A DNA stretch of 44,331 nt, taken from Leptolyngbya cf. ectocarpi LEGE 11479. GTDB taxonomy: Bacteria; Cyanobacteriota; Cyanobacteriia; Phormidesmidales; Phormidesmidaceae. The DNA is taken from positions 1-44,331 of the forward strand of contig NZ_JADEXP010000009.1 in assembly GCF_015207065.1 (NCBI RefSeq). Direction: 5' to 3'. Shown piece after piece: positions 26,345 through 35,243 of this stretch. The position numbers and the translations under genes are program-made. The notes beneath the pieces were generated by a model that was given only the letters and a program-made list of their open reading frames with translations, was not told the origin of the DNA and did no database searches. Numbering within the stretch: the first letter of the stretch is position 1; each line of letters starts with the position of its first letter.

Positions 26345-27675
26345 TATTGGAGGTGGATTAGCCGTCCCAGCTGAGGAATAGGCGGTACCGGAGAGCTGAC
26401 CGTTGACAGCTGCCGTCGTCGTCTAGCCGCAACCACCTCAGTTTCCAGGGCTGTAACGGCCTGAGAAAACTGGGGATCGTTGGCCGTTCCCATCAGGTTG
26501 GGATTGTTGACTAGTGTCTTGCGCTGGTCCGATGACAGATCTACTTGAATATCGGGGGTAATCCCTCGGCGGCTGATATCGGTACCGTTGGGCGTATAGT
26601 AGTGAGCCACCGTGACAGCGACTCCAGACCCATCAGACAGCCCGTGGAGAGACTGGACTAAGGCCTTACCAAAGGTAGGGCTGCCCACCACAACGGCCCG
26701 GTCATTATCCCCTAAGGCCCCCGTGACAATTTCACTGGAGCTAGCCGATTCACCATTCACTAAAATCGCCAGGGGCAGCTCGGTTAGATGGGTGCGATTC
26801 GCCGAAATTTCCTCGCTGTCACCGCTGCGGTCAACCGTTCGCACAATGGGGCCTCGCCGCAGCCACATCCGACAGATATCAATGCTTGCCTGCAGTAGAC
26901 CCCCTGGATTGTCCCGCAGATCTAAGACAAATGCTTCTGCCCCCTGGGTGGTCAGATCGGCAATAGCCGTCTGCATCTGCTCAGCTGCATGGGCGCTAAA
27001 TTCGTCCAGGCGAATATAGCCCACGCTGATACCATTCTGAGTTTCAAGCTTAGCGTTGACCGTTTGGATTTCCACCCGCGCTCGCGACAGCACAAACGTC
27101 TGTGAGTCGCTGTTGCGCTCAATGGTCAAAGTTACCTGGGTATCCGATTCACCCCGGAGTAGTTGAGACGTATGTTCCGCACTGAGAAAATCTGTGGAAC
27201 GACCGTCGACTAGAACAATGCGATCCCCCACCATCACACCGGCAATATCAGCGGGCGATCCCGGAATAACATCACTGATAATTACGGTGCCAGCAGAGCG
27301 ATCCCGTCTTAGCCTCAGACCGATCCCCGAGACTTCTCCCGACGTTTGATCGGTCAGTTCAGCATATTGGTCAGGACTCAAAAAACGAGTGTAGGGATCC
27401 TGCAGACGACCCAGGGCTCGGCGCAGCTCGGCATAGGCAGCGTGACGCGAGGTGTAGTTCTGCCCCAGTAATTCTTGACGAACTTCTACCCAATTCGTCC
27501 GGTTAAAAGAGTCATCGACATACTCACGGTAGACAATCTGCCATGCTTCATCAAGAATCGCCTTGGGTCCATCCGTAAACGCCGCTTCAGCTGGAGATAG
27601 GGTCAAAAATGTAGGTGCTAGAATAACTGTTGCGATCGCGCCAGTCGACCGAAGTAACTCTAAAGTGGTTTTCAT
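26344..27675 (-). CDS. C-terminal processing peptidase, S41 family (CtpA-like)
   Basis: A 443-residue exported serine protease. A signal peptide ends at about LSPAEA-AFT (residue 33). The PDZ domain (SGIGLRLRRD, then GSPADIAGVMVGDRIVLVDG) is at about 110-195 and the S41 core follows, with the catalytic Ser in NGESASSSEIVTGAL and Lys in SPTFGKALVQ. CtpA of this family cleaves the C-terminal extension of the photosystem II D1 precursor in the thylakoid lumen; cyanobacteria have several paralogues (CtpA, B, C), so the exact substrate is uncertain. The ATG at 27675 is preferred because the signal peptide starts there; the longer frame to 27777 is unlikely. Confidence 0.9.
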   Translation of the reverse strand: MKTTLELLRSTGAIATVILAPTFLTLSPAEAAFTDGPKAILDEAWQIVYREYVDDSFNRTNWVEVRQELLGQNYTSRHAAYAELRRALGRLQDPYTRFLSPDQYAELTDQTSGEVSGIGLRLRRDRSAGTVIISDVIPGSPADIAGVMVGDRIVLVDGRSTDFLSAEHTSQLLRGESDTQVTLTIERNSDSQTFVLSRARVEIQTVNAKLETQNGISVGYIRLDEFSAHAAEQMQTAIADLTTQGAEAFVLDLRDNPGGLLQASIDICRMWLRRGPIVRTVDRSGDSEEISANRTHLTELPLAILVNGESASSSEIVTGALGDNDRAVVVGSPTFGKALVQSLHGLSDGSGVAVTVAHYYTPNGTDISRRGITPDIQVDLSSDQRKTLVNNPNLMGTANDPQFSQAVTALETEVVAARRRRQLSTVSSPVPPIPQLGRLIHLQ

Positions 27676-28140
27676 TGAAACGGTTGCGGCAGGGGGATAA
27701 CGGAACGTTGGAAAGCAGTATATGAGTCTAAAACGAAGGCGTAAATTTACCCAAAGGCACATGCTTATACAAGTCATTGACCTGCGTGTTTATCAAGTCT
27801 GAAGCATTAATAAGCATTTTTGTAAAGTAGCGGACCGTTTAGAATCAGACCCTTGTGTGCTAGACCATTCAGCATAAATACTGGCCTTAAATCTAACGCA
27901 CGAAATAGAGTAATTGCGTAAACGCATTAGATCTTTATCCAAACATTACTTTTTTAGGCTATGGCGGGTGTAGTCGGCTACGCTCAATCACTTTTGAAAA
28001 GGATTTAGTTTAATTTGAAACTCATCTAAATATCTTAAATACTACGTCTTCAAAGACTCATAGTCCATCTCCAGACTATTCTTCGGACCGCGTAATTACA
28101 GGAGTATATTTACGGAAGCCTGTATCGAGAGCTACCTGCC
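27676..28140. other. 465-base divergent intergenic region
   Basis: Lies between the protease gene (leftward) and the YdcF-like gene (rightward). The middle is A+T-rich. It contains the near-palindrome TGCGTAAACGCA around 27917 and a direct repeat of AAGCATT near 27805. No RNA gene, insertion sequence or long reading frame was found. Confidence 0.4.
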
Positions 28141-28806
28141 ATGCCTAGAAGCAAGTTATTACAACGACGTTTAAGGGTTGTCTGTCTCGGGCTGCTGGTT
28201 GGAGTCGCAATTGTTACAGGGTTTATGTTGAGTAACCTTGGGCGAGCAAGTCACGCCCCAACTGATGCCTATCTGGTCCTAGGCGGTAGTATTCGTCGGG
28301 AAATGCACATGGCTCAGGTAGCCAGTACTTTTTCCAAACCTCAGCCAATTTTGGTGTCTGCCGGTTCAGCCGATCCCTGTATTCGACTGTTGTTTGAGCA
28401 AGCGGGGGCTGCCCTCGATCAAGTCTGGCTAGAAAACTGTGCCGAATCCACATTTGGCAATTTTGTTTACTCTGTGCCCATTTTGGAACGTTGGGGAGTG
28501 CGTCATGTCACCCTGGTCACATCTGGCAGTCATACCCGCCGAGCAGTTACCCTAGGTCGCATTCTGTTTGCCGCTCAGGGCATGTGGGTCACTCCCTTAA
28601 TTGTCGATGAAGTGGGGATTCCAGGCAATCAGGAGACGGGGCTCAAAACGACCCTCGATATTGGGCGCAGTTTGCTCTGGGCCGTCGTAGCCCAGGTCTA
28701 TAAACCCACCTGCGATCATCTGGTGGCGCTGGCTGAGGTCGATCTAGAGCGGTGGCGGCAGCAAGGATTTAAGTGTGAGCATCAGGCTGGCATTGAGGGT
28801 AGCTAG
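28141..28806 (+). CDS. YdcF/DUF218 family protein
   Basis: A 221-residue protein with an N-terminal membrane anchor (about residues 12-32) and a DUF218 (YdcF-like) domain: DAYLVLGGSIRREM, ILVSAGSAD, then NCAESTFGNFVYSVPILERWG and HVTLVTSGSHTRRA. The family includes proteins tied to envelope and vancomycin-sensitivity phenotypes, but the chemistry is not established. A long poorly conserved tail ends QAGIEGS. Its stop overlaps the stop of the convergent GT39 gene by four bases (CTAG at 28803-28806). Confidence 0.85.
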   Translation: MPRSKLLQRRLRVVCLGLLVGVAIVTGFMLSNLGRASHAPTDAYLVLGGSIRREMHMAQVASTFSKPQPILVSAGSADPCIRLLFEQAGAALDQVWLENCAESTFGNFVYSVPILERWGVRHVTLVTSGSHTRRAVTLGRILFAAQGMWVTPLIVDEVGIPGNQETGLKTTLDIGRSLLWAVVAQVYKPTCDHLVALAEVDLERWRQQGFKCEHQAGIEGS

Positions 28807-30293
28807 GGTGTCTGCTCAGCTGTGCCAGCATAGATGCCCGAATATAGGTAGTAGTCTTTAATTTTGACGCCAAACCGCTTTACCGAAATTGTTGCCACCT
28901 GCTCCCAGCCGGGTTCTAGTCGCAATGCCCCAGCAGCGATAAACGGGTGCCAGTCGTCTGCCAACACTAAGGCCGAACGACCTTTCAGTACCCGTGATTT
29001 GGCCCACACGTCAAACTGGTCGCGGCGATGGGAAATGGCCAACACCTGTTTGTTATTCAGCCCATAGGCTAGGGCCGATGCTGAACGGTAGTCGGTGGTC
29101 AACAATAGCTCATGCTGTGGGGCGTAGCCTTGGACCACCGCCGCCACCTGCCGCCAGCCAAAAGACATGCGGCCATCGGGATCACCGTTAGGACCCACCA
29201 GGGCTGCAAGCGGTAGCACACAGTAGTTGATCACCAGCAGCCAGGCCACTGCCGTGCCTAAAACTTGCATGCCATTGAGCCAGCGGCGATGCCTCAGGGT
29301 GGCCTCACCGCCCGGAAAAACCAAGGGCAGCAGGGGCAACAGCAGCAGATAGGCCAAAATATTCCAGTAGTAGAAGGCGGTAGAAAATAGCCCTACCAGG
29401 GAAAGTATCCCCGTCGATGTGGTGAATAGCCCCAGGGCCATAGTCCGATAGGTGGGAGATTTAATGAGAGATCTAGTAGAAGTACTTACCCTGACCGCAC
29501 GCACCAAGGCCCATACCAGGGGAGGCGATAAAATCAGCGCCGCCGTGAGCCAAAAAAAGATTACTGCATCAGGGCGCAGTGTGGGACCGCCGCCGCTATC
29601 CACGCTGCGGGTCAGGTAATACTGGAACGAGAGCCAGTCATTTTGAATATTCCAAATCAATATGGGCAGGGTGAATAGGGATGCGATCGCAACTGCCCCA
29701 TACAGTCGCCCATCCTGAAGCAATGGCCGCAGCTTTGGCTGAGATACTATTACCCCCAGCGCCGTCAGACCTACAAATACCGCCGTGTACTTGCACAGTC
29801 CGGCTAACCCCAGCATAATCGCCGCGCCGTAGAGATACCCACTGCGGCCTCGGCCATCCAGCCACACACCATCTAAAAACCGCACCAACCAGTAGGCCGA
29901 CAGCAAAGAAAACGCCAGCAGCCACTGGTCATGCCAGGCCAAGGTCAAAAACAAAAAATAGAGGGGACTACTCCAACAGCACCGCACAACGATGAACCAG
30001 GCCTCATGAGCCCGTTCACCATAGAGATAGCCAGCAATCTGATAATAGGTCCAAAAAAATAAGCCGTTACTGACTACTGTGGGCAACCGCAGCACAAAAG
30101 GGGAATGTCCCAACCTGGAAAACATTCCTTGCACCCAAGCGTGAAACGGTGGGTGGTCGTAATAAGACCAGTCCAAATGCTGCCCCCAGAGCCAGTAATA
30201 AGCCTCATCAGGATTGGGAAATGCGGTGAACCAGTAAACACCATGGGCCAACAAAATCAACCACAGCCAGGGGAAAGGCTGTAATTGACTCAA
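28803..30293 (-). CDS. GT39/ArnT-like polytopic glycosyltransferase
   Basis: A ~496-residue integral membrane glycosyltransferase with about ten hydrophobic helices. The first loop has NPDEAYYWLWG and YYDHPPFHAWVQ, the Asp/Glu and His-Pro signatures of the GT39 / ArnT / PMT superfamily, which transfers sugars from polyprenyl-phosphate donors on the outer membrane face. The acceptor is unknown. The long frame starts at 30386 inside the upstream gene. The TTG at 30293 has AGGAGGG eight bases upstream and begins just after the stop codon of that gene, suggesting coupled translation; an ATG at 30311 is an alternative. Confidence 0.85.
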   Translation of the reverse strand: MSQLQPFPWLWLILLAHGVYWFTAFPNPDEAYYWLWGQHLDWSYYDHPPFHAWVQGMFSRLGHSPFVLRLPTVVSNGLFFWTYYQIAGYLYGERAHEAWFIVVRCCWSSPLYFLFLTLAWHDQWLLAFSLLSAYWLVRFLDGVWLDGRGRSGYLYGAAIMLGLAGLCKYTAVFVGLTALGVIVSQPKLRPLLQDGRLYGAVAIASLFTLPILIWNIQNDWLSFQYYLTRSVDSGGGPTLRPDAVIFFWLTAALILSPPLVWALVRAVRVSTSTRSLIKSPTYRTMALGLFTTSTGILSLVGLFSTAFYYWNILAYLLLLPLLPLVFPGGEATLRHRRWLNGMQVLGTAVAWLLVINYCVLPLAALVGPNGDPDGRMSFGWRQVAAVVQGYAPQHELLLTTDYRSASALAYGLNNKQVLAISHRRDQFDVWAKSRVLKGRSALVLADDWHPFIAAGALRLEPGWEQVATISVKRFGVKIKDYYLYSGIYAGTAEQTP

Positions 30294-30294
30294 T

Positions 30295-30969
30295 CTAGTC
30301 TCCCTCCTCATCCACCGCCTCAATATCAATTCCCCATTCCCGCAGGAGGGCATCATCCCCCTCGTCGGTGAGTTCTTCAGACTCAAAAGATTCGAACTGA
30401 GCCGGTTCCACTAAACCGGCACGTTCTTCCGGGTCACTCCACAGAGTGGGCGTGTAGACAATGACCGGGAGTCCTGTGCCATTTAAGCCCCGCACAATCC
30501 GCTCCGGCGTTTGAGGGAAGGTAATAAACAACGGATAGGGGCGCTCAGACCCCTCATTGAGTAGATGTTCGTGCTGCATCGGCATCTGCCACTCATAGCT
30601 TTCCGCCAACAATATCTGGGTGCGCCGCCACCGATATAATAATTCTGAAAAGTCTTCATCCGGACGATGGATAAATAGGACCACGTCCACACCGGTTTTA
30701 ATTTTCCACTCAGGGTCACACATCAGCATGACTAGGTCACAGGGTAGAGAGACCACCTCCCGGCGGGTATTGACCGGTCCCATTGGCTGATCAATGGCAC
30801 GACGAATGCTGATATTAGGGAGGGGTATCGTGACAATACTTTCCTGAGGCCGCCGTATACTGGGCAACATTTCTAGATAGGGTCGATGTTGCTTGAGCAA
30901 GGCTAATGCCCCGTGGTAGTCGCTGCACCTGGCAAGCAAATGTTCATAATCGCCTTGCTGAGTAGCCAT
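30295..30969 (-). CDS. Conserved protein of unknown function upstream of GT39
   Basis: A 224-residue soluble protein with no signal or transmembrane segment. I do not recognise a family. The middle is regular alpha/beta-like sequence (SLPCDLVMLMCDPEWKIK, VVLFIHRPDED) and the last ~45 residues are strongly acidic (EEERAG, EELTDEGDDALL). Its stop is two bases from the putative GT39 start, so the two are likely co-translated. It lies 90 bases after the PhoH gene on the same strand. Confidence 0.65.
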   Translation of the reverse strand: MATQQGDYEHLLARCSDYHGALALLKQHRPYLEMLPSIRRPQESIVTIPLPNISIRRAIDQPMGPVNTRREVVSLPCDLVMLMCDPEWKIKTGVDVVLFIHRPDEDFSELLYRWRRTQILLAESYEWQMPMQHEHLLNEGSERPYPLFITFPQTPERIVRGLNGTGLPVIVYTPTLWSDPEERAGLVEPAQFESFESEELTDEGDDALLREWGIDIEAVDEEGD

Positions 30970-31029
30970 GATTCATTAAACGTGTGGCAAACATGTTTAT
31001 TCTAGCTTTCCCATTTTATCAATCGTGCT

Positions 31030-31054
31030 GGAGCGTTCCATGGAAGGCCCTTAC
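31030..31054. repeat. Degraded copy of the CCATGG-core palindrome
   Basis: GAGCGTTCCATGGAAGGCCC shares the family core GCGTTCCATGGAA but the outer arms no longer pair. It lies just downstream of the PhoH-type gene stop and is best read as an eroded member of the set at 4434, 26309 and 33298. Confidence 0.6.
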
Positions 31055-31059
31055 ACGCC

Positions 31060-32385
31060 CTACAACAGTTCCGTAGACCTTTCCGCTAGGGCAGAACGCT
31101 CACCCCGCGTTAGCAGAATATGACCGGCCAGGGGCTCATGTTTAAACCGTTCCACCACATAGGTCAAGCCATTACTGGCCGCGTCCACATAGGGGTTATC
31201 AATTTGAGCCGTGTCGCCAGTCAGGATAATCTTTGTCCCTTCTCCGGCCCGAGTCAAAATTGTTTTAACTTCGTGGGGGGTCAGATTTTGAGCCTCATCC
31301 ACAATCAGAAATTGTTTAGGTAAGGTCCGACCTCGAATATAGGTCAGTGCTTCAATCTGTAACAGCCCCATCTCCATCAGTTCTTCATGGCCTCGCCGCC
31401 AGTGAGCGGGCTTTCCAGCCGGATCCTGGGTGCCAAATATTAGATCAAAATTGTCATACAAAGGCTGCATCCACGGCGTTAGTTTCTCATTCACATCCCC
31501 TGGTAAATAGCCAATGTCTCGCCCCATGGGGACAACCGGACGAGAGATTAGTAGACGCCCGTAGGCTCTCTCCTCGGATACCTTTAAAACACCGGCAGCA
31601 ATGGCTAGCAAGGTTTTTCCAGTACCGGCCTTGCCCACCAGTGTTACTAGAGGGATGCTGTCATTTAGTAGCAAATTTAGTGCAAATTTCTGTTCCCGAT
31701 TGCGGGGATGTATCTGGGAAATACCCGCATAGGGCACCTTGGGTAGCGGCACAATATGCCCGGAGGCGCTATCCACCATAGCCAAGGCTGTATGGGCCGG
31801 ATTATTAACATCGATCAGAGTCAGAGACTGATTGGGGTAAAATTTTCCTTCTAACTCTAACGTGCCTCCTCGAAACAGCTGGGTAAGCTGGTCCGCATCC
31901 ACCAGTAGTTCTCCTGTACCTGAGTACAGGTCATCGATATCGATTTTATCGGTTTCATAATCTTCAGCCGCTAAACCTAGGGTATCGGCCTTGATGCGCA
32001 GATTTGCATCTTTGCTAACTAGGACTACCGGACAGTCACAGGTGTGTTTGTGCTCGAGGGCAACGGCTAAAATCTCGTTGTCGGCTTTATCTCCTTCTAG
32101 CTCTAAGGGCAGCGACGAGAGCGTTTCTTGATGACACAAAGAGACTTTGAGCGAGCCGTCTCCTTCTAGGAGAATGCCTGTGGTCAGGCTACCCTGACCG
32201 CGAAGCTTATCGAGTGTGCGAGACACCTGACGCGCATTGCGTCCGGTTTCATCCAAGGACTTTTTGAATCGATCTAGCTCTTCGATAATGGCTATGGGCA
32301 AGATGACGTCATTCTCCTCGAATCGATAGATGGCTTTCGGGTCGTGCAACAGCACGTTGGTATCGAGGACGAATGTTTTTTTCAT
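31060..32385 (-). CDS. PIN-PhoH fusion ATPase (PhoH2 type)
   Basis: A 441-residue fusion. An N-terminal PIN-like RNase domain (about 1-140) has the acidic residues of the fold, beginning FVLDTNVLLHDP (Asp8) and with DNEILAVAL later. The C-terminal PhoH ATPase has Walker A GKAGTGKT (about residue 250), DIGYLPGD and Walker B FLIVDEAQN (about 360). This layout matches PhoH2/YlaK proteins, which have been reported as RNA helicase/RNase enzymes. Length is normal for the type. It may share a transcript with the two genes downstream on the same strand. Cellular target is unknown. Confidence 0.93.
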   Translation of the reverse strand: MKKTFVLDTNVLLHDPKAIYRFEENDVILPIAIIEELDRFKKSLDETGRNARQVSRTLDKLRGQGSLTTGILLEGDGSLKVSLCHQETLSSLPLELEGDKADNEILAVALEHKHTCDCPVVLVSKDANLRIKADTLGLAAEDYETDKIDIDDLYSGTGELLVDADQLTQLFRGGTLELEGKFYPNQSLTLIDVNNPAHTALAMVDSASGHIVPLPKVPYAGISQIHPRNREQKFALNLLLNDSIPLVTLVGKAGTGKTLLAIAAGVLKVSEERAYGRLLISRPVVPMGRDIGYLPGDVNEKLTPWMQPLYDNFDLIFGTQDPAGKPAHWRRGHEELMEMGLLQIEALTYIRGRTLPKQFLIVDEAQNLTPHEVKTILTRAGEGTKIILTGDTAQIDNPYVDAASNGLTYVVERFKHEPLAGHILLTRGERSALAERSTELL

Positions 32386-32571
32386 AAATTCAAATCACCT
32401 TTGAAGTCCTTTAAACCCTCACTTAACTATCAATCAGACAATCAGACCGATATTTAGAGGAGAGGGCAGAAACTTCTTAACAACTAAATAGACAGTAGAA
32501 ATGTATGTACTATTATCTACTAAACTTTGCCTATTTGCGTAACGGGCTATGGTTCCATGATCAAATGGCTG

Positions 32572-33258
32572 TTAGCGGCTGCTTTGTCTGAGTTCTTGAT
32601 GAACTCGGGTACCCACCTGGAGAGCTTCGTTGAGCAGTTGGCCGTAGTCTCCGGCCAGATCTGAGGCCTGCAGAGCTTGCAGGCTGTAGAGGTTAGTTTC
32701 AATGCTGGTAAATAGCTCGTGACGACGGGCGATAAATCGCTGATGTTTGCGCATGATTTTATCGCTCATCAGACCACATACCAAACTTTCACGGGTCAGG
32801 TGTAGGGCCTCTTTGACTTCATCTGGGTTGTCTAATGACAGGCGTTTAGAGCGATCGGCCTGACGCAGTTCATCTAAAATTTCCACCGCTTTCATCATTT
32901 CTTTAAAGCGGTCAACTTCATCTAACAGATGGCTGAGCACTTTGAGCTGAGTGCCTTTGTGAATGCCGTAAATACCGTGGGCCACCGTGGTTGCGATCGC
33001 GCCTCCCACGCCCACAAACACCCCCACCGCCTGTGCTGCCAGGTTTCGCCCCAACACCAGACACACCGGCAGCCACAAAACCAGGGCGACTGCCAGCACC
33101 AGCCCTTGATTGATCAACCAGGCCCAGCGCAGACCCGGCTGCCGAAATACCGACAGCCGGGTGCCCCATCCCATGGATAGCTCACTAATATCTAAACCGG
33201 TCAGCTCATCGAGATCATGATTCGTAATCCGTAAATTATCCAGGTTGATTTCGCTCAT
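32572..33258 (-). CDS. Conserved membrane protein, unknown function
   Basis: A 228-residue protein with two adjacent hydrophobic helices at about residues 50-70 and 75-95 (VALVLWLPVCLVLG, AVGVFVGVGGAIATTVAHG), preceded by a polar N-terminus and followed by a ~125-residue charged helical region rich in Lys, Arg, Glu and Leu, probably cytosolic coiled helices. No family with known function recognised. It sits between the PhoH gene and a polytopic membrane protein on the same strand. Confidence 0.65.
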   Translation of the reverse strand: MSEINLDNLRITNHDLDELTGLDISELSMGWGTRLSVFRQPGLRWAWLINQGLVLAVALVLWLPVCLVLGRNLAAQAVGVFVGVGGAIATTVAHGIYGIHKGTQLKVLSHLLDEVDRFKEMMKAVEILDELRQADRSKRLSLDNPDEVKEALHLTRESLVCGLMSDKIMRKHQRFIARRHELFTSIETNLYSLQALQASDLAGDYGQLLNEALQVGTRVHQELRQSSR

Positions 33259-33297
33259 TCGCTGTATAGGAATTCATACGACGCCTTGCCCACCGCC

Positions 33298-33325
33298 GTA
33301 GAGGCGTTCCATGGAACGCCTCTAC
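33298..33325. terminator. 28-bp perfect palindrome, CCATGG-core family
   Basis: Fourteen-base arms centred on CCATGG at 33309-33314, with the core GCGTTCCATGGAACGC. It overlaps the stop codon of the membrane-protein gene at 33322, so that gene ends inside the repeat. Third clear member of the dispersed set. Confidence 0.8.
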
Positions 33326-34002
33326 AGGCCCAATAAAGACCCTAGGCTCGTAAAAATCTGAGCGTAGAAATTACCCTCAATCTCAGGGCGAAAAACCTGG
33401 AACGGCTCATTGGGAGCCCCAAAGAACGGACGCAGGGTCCAGCCTAGCTGGGACCCCACCAGGGCATATAGACCCAGCCAGCCCAGTAGTAAACGGTTCC
33501 GCAGCTGACTACCGGCAGCATCTGGCCCCACCACATGACGCATCCCTTGGTAAAAGAGACGGACACCAATCACACCAGTCAATCCCATTACCGCCACATT
33601 GAGCAGCAAGAAGAAGTTATACCCCTGAATCGAAATCAAAAAGAACAGAACCACCGGAGCAAAGCTAAACAGCAGTACACTGATCACCGCCACGGTGGTC
33701 ATTAGCATGGCGCTATATTGGCGAAAATTGAGTTTTGAGCCAAAGAGAATATCAAAAAAGTACAGGGTGGGCAGACAGATACCCAGGGTAATCAAATAGA
33801 GGGCCGGCAGTTTAACCATTGACGCCAGCATCTGCAGCAGGCTGCTGGACGAGCCAATGATCGCTCCATAGACCGCAAAGAATATACAGCTGACCACCAG
33901 TAGAGAAAAGATTTTACGCTCCAGTTTGACATCACGGCGAATGTCTTCGAGAAACTGGTTGCGATCGCGCAATAACTGAATCAAAACTGAAAAATGCTTC
34001 AT
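33322..34002 (-). CDS. Polytopic membrane protein, Yip1-like
   Basis: A 226-residue protein with about five hydrophobic helices from residue 32 on (for example SLLVVSCIFFAVYGAII, PVVLFFLISIQGYNFFLLL), a basic N-terminus and a soluble C-terminal 50 residues. The spacing of helices resembles Yip1/YIP1-like membrane proteins; cyanobacterial homologues sometimes carry the label 'actin-binding WH2 domain', which I doubt. No catalytic motif is visible. The reading frame ends inside a palindromic repeat. Confidence 0.65.
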   Translation of the reverse strand: MKHFSVLIQLLRDRNQFLEDIRRDVKLERKIFSLLVVSCIFFAVYGAIIGSSSSLLQMLASMVKLPALYLITLGICLPTLYFFDILFGSKLNFRQYSAMLMTTVAVISVLLFSFAPVVLFFLISIQGYNFFLLLNVAVMGLTGVIGVRLFYQGMRHVVGPDAAGSQLRNRLLLGWLGLYALVGSQLGWTLRPFFGAPNEPFQVFRPEIEGNFYAQIFTSLGSLLGL

Positions 34003-34083
34003 GCGATGCCTACTGGAATAACGTCAGGAATACTCCCAGACATGGCTACACAGCATCCAGCAACCATTTCGAACAGGGGCAAA

Positions 34084-34120
34084 AATTAAGGCCGAGACAG
34101 TAACGTCTCGGCCTAATTAT
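34084..34120 (-). terminator. Intrinsic terminator downstream of the 34169 gene
   Basis: On the minus strand, GGCCGAGAC pairs with GTCTCGGCC (nine G+C-rich pairs, six-base loop) and is followed by TTAATTTTT, a normal rho-independent terminator for the small gene just upstream. Confidence 0.75.
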
Positions 34121-34168
34121 CATAGATTTCTAGACTTGAGCCTGGCGTAGGGCCAAATTAACCCAGCA

Positions 34169-34561
34169 TTAGGAGCTTTGAGCCTTAAGCTGCTCAATTT
34201 CCTGGCGAATAGCTGATAGCTGCTCGGTGAGTGCCTTGATTTCAGCCTGGATGCCGCTGTCTGCCACCGGTTGAGCTACTGTGTTTACCGTTGCACTACT
34301 GGCGGGAGAGGGCGCAAAGGGGTTGGGCCATTGGCCATCCAAGTTACCACTAAAATTATCCACAAATTCTCGGGCTTCTTTCTCAGTTAACGCCCCTTTT
34401 ACCTCTAGCTCATCGGCAAGGCGGTCAAAATCTGTACCAATATCAGAAAATTTGCTAGCAGACGCCTGTGGATCTTGAATAGCCTCGACTGCAGATGCAG
34501 CAGCTCCCAATGAGACCCGGAAGCTTTTTTGAATCAATTCGGTCAACGTATCAAAATTCAT
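34169..34561 (-). CDS. Small phasin-like coiled-coil protein
   Basis: A 130-residue soluble protein. The N-terminal half (LGAAASAVEAIQDPQASASK, then GALTEKEAREFVDN) has the pattern of phasin-like or PHA-granule-type small helical proteins found in cyanobacteria; the last ~30 residues (IQAEIKALTEQLSAIRQEIE) are a clear coiled coil. Proline-rich sequence joins the halves. Function is not assigned. A single terminator follows at 34084, so it is probably monocistronic. Confidence 0.7.
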   Translation of the reverse strand: MNFDTLTELIQKSFRVSLGAAASAVEAIQDPQASASKFSDIGTDFDRLADELEVKGALTEKEAREFVDNFSGNLDGQWPNPFAPSPASSATVNTVAQPVADSGIQAEIKALTEQLSAIRQEIEQLKAQSS

Positions 34562-34694
34562 GGCTAAAGTCGATTTAAACGCCTAATCACCGTTCTACAC
34601 CGGAGCATACATTATAGACATTCTGGCACCGTCTACCCGGTCCTAGATACATAGCTCAATAGCTGACGGTTAGTCTTCAGATGTTGAGCAAGCC

Positions 34695-35015
34695 CTAAAG
34701 CCCCAAGCATTGACGAGCAACCCAACCCGTCACCTGTTGGATCTGTACCCGATACCAGCCACGGCCATATTCCCCCAGCAGCGTTACCGACGTACCATTG
34801 CGGAATGTCCCCACTACGCTATATTGGATTCCCCCGGCGCTGCGCACATTACAGGCATTGTAGGGAGCAGGTGCTTGAATTGGCCGCACGTTCTGGGCCT
34901 CAACTCGACGCGCCATCATCAAAGAGGCCGCTAGGGTGAGGATAAATCCACTCCAGCGTACATATTTCCATCGAGCTGGAATCTGAGAAAGCCGAGTCCC
35001 TGAATTGATCTCCAT
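34695..35015 (-). CDS. Secreted SH3b-domain protein
   Basis: A 106-residue protein with an N-terminal signal or anchor helix (residues ~20-40, ending VEA-QN) and a C-terminal bacterial SH3 domain of about 60 residues (GTSVTLLGEYGRGWYRVQI, then GWVARQCLGL). Small exported SH3b proteins usually bind peptidoglycan or metal in the periplasm. TGGAGG lies 12 bases before the ATG. Two cysteines (near residues 55 and 103) could form a disulphide. It diverges from the gene at 35244. Confidence 0.75.
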   Translation of the reverse strand: MEINSGTRLSQIPARWKYVRWSGFILTLAASLMMARRVEAQNVRPIQAPAPYNACNVRSAGGIQYSVVGTFRNGTSVTLLGEYGRGWYRVQIQQVTGWVARQCLGL

Positions 35016-35243
35016 TGGCTAACAAAACCTCCAGAAGGCCCTGTGATAGACGTTTTCACTTCTAATGTTAGTCAGATATTTTCAGATAACAACTAATTAG
35101 AAACAATTAGCAAAATACTAAATATAATCTCTAAATATTAACAAATGAGTCGCGCTGTTAAAGCTGTGAATTTAGCTCGCTTGCCAACCAAATTCCACTG
35201 CTAGAATTTTGGAAATGTTCACACTAGATACAGTAAAGGATCT

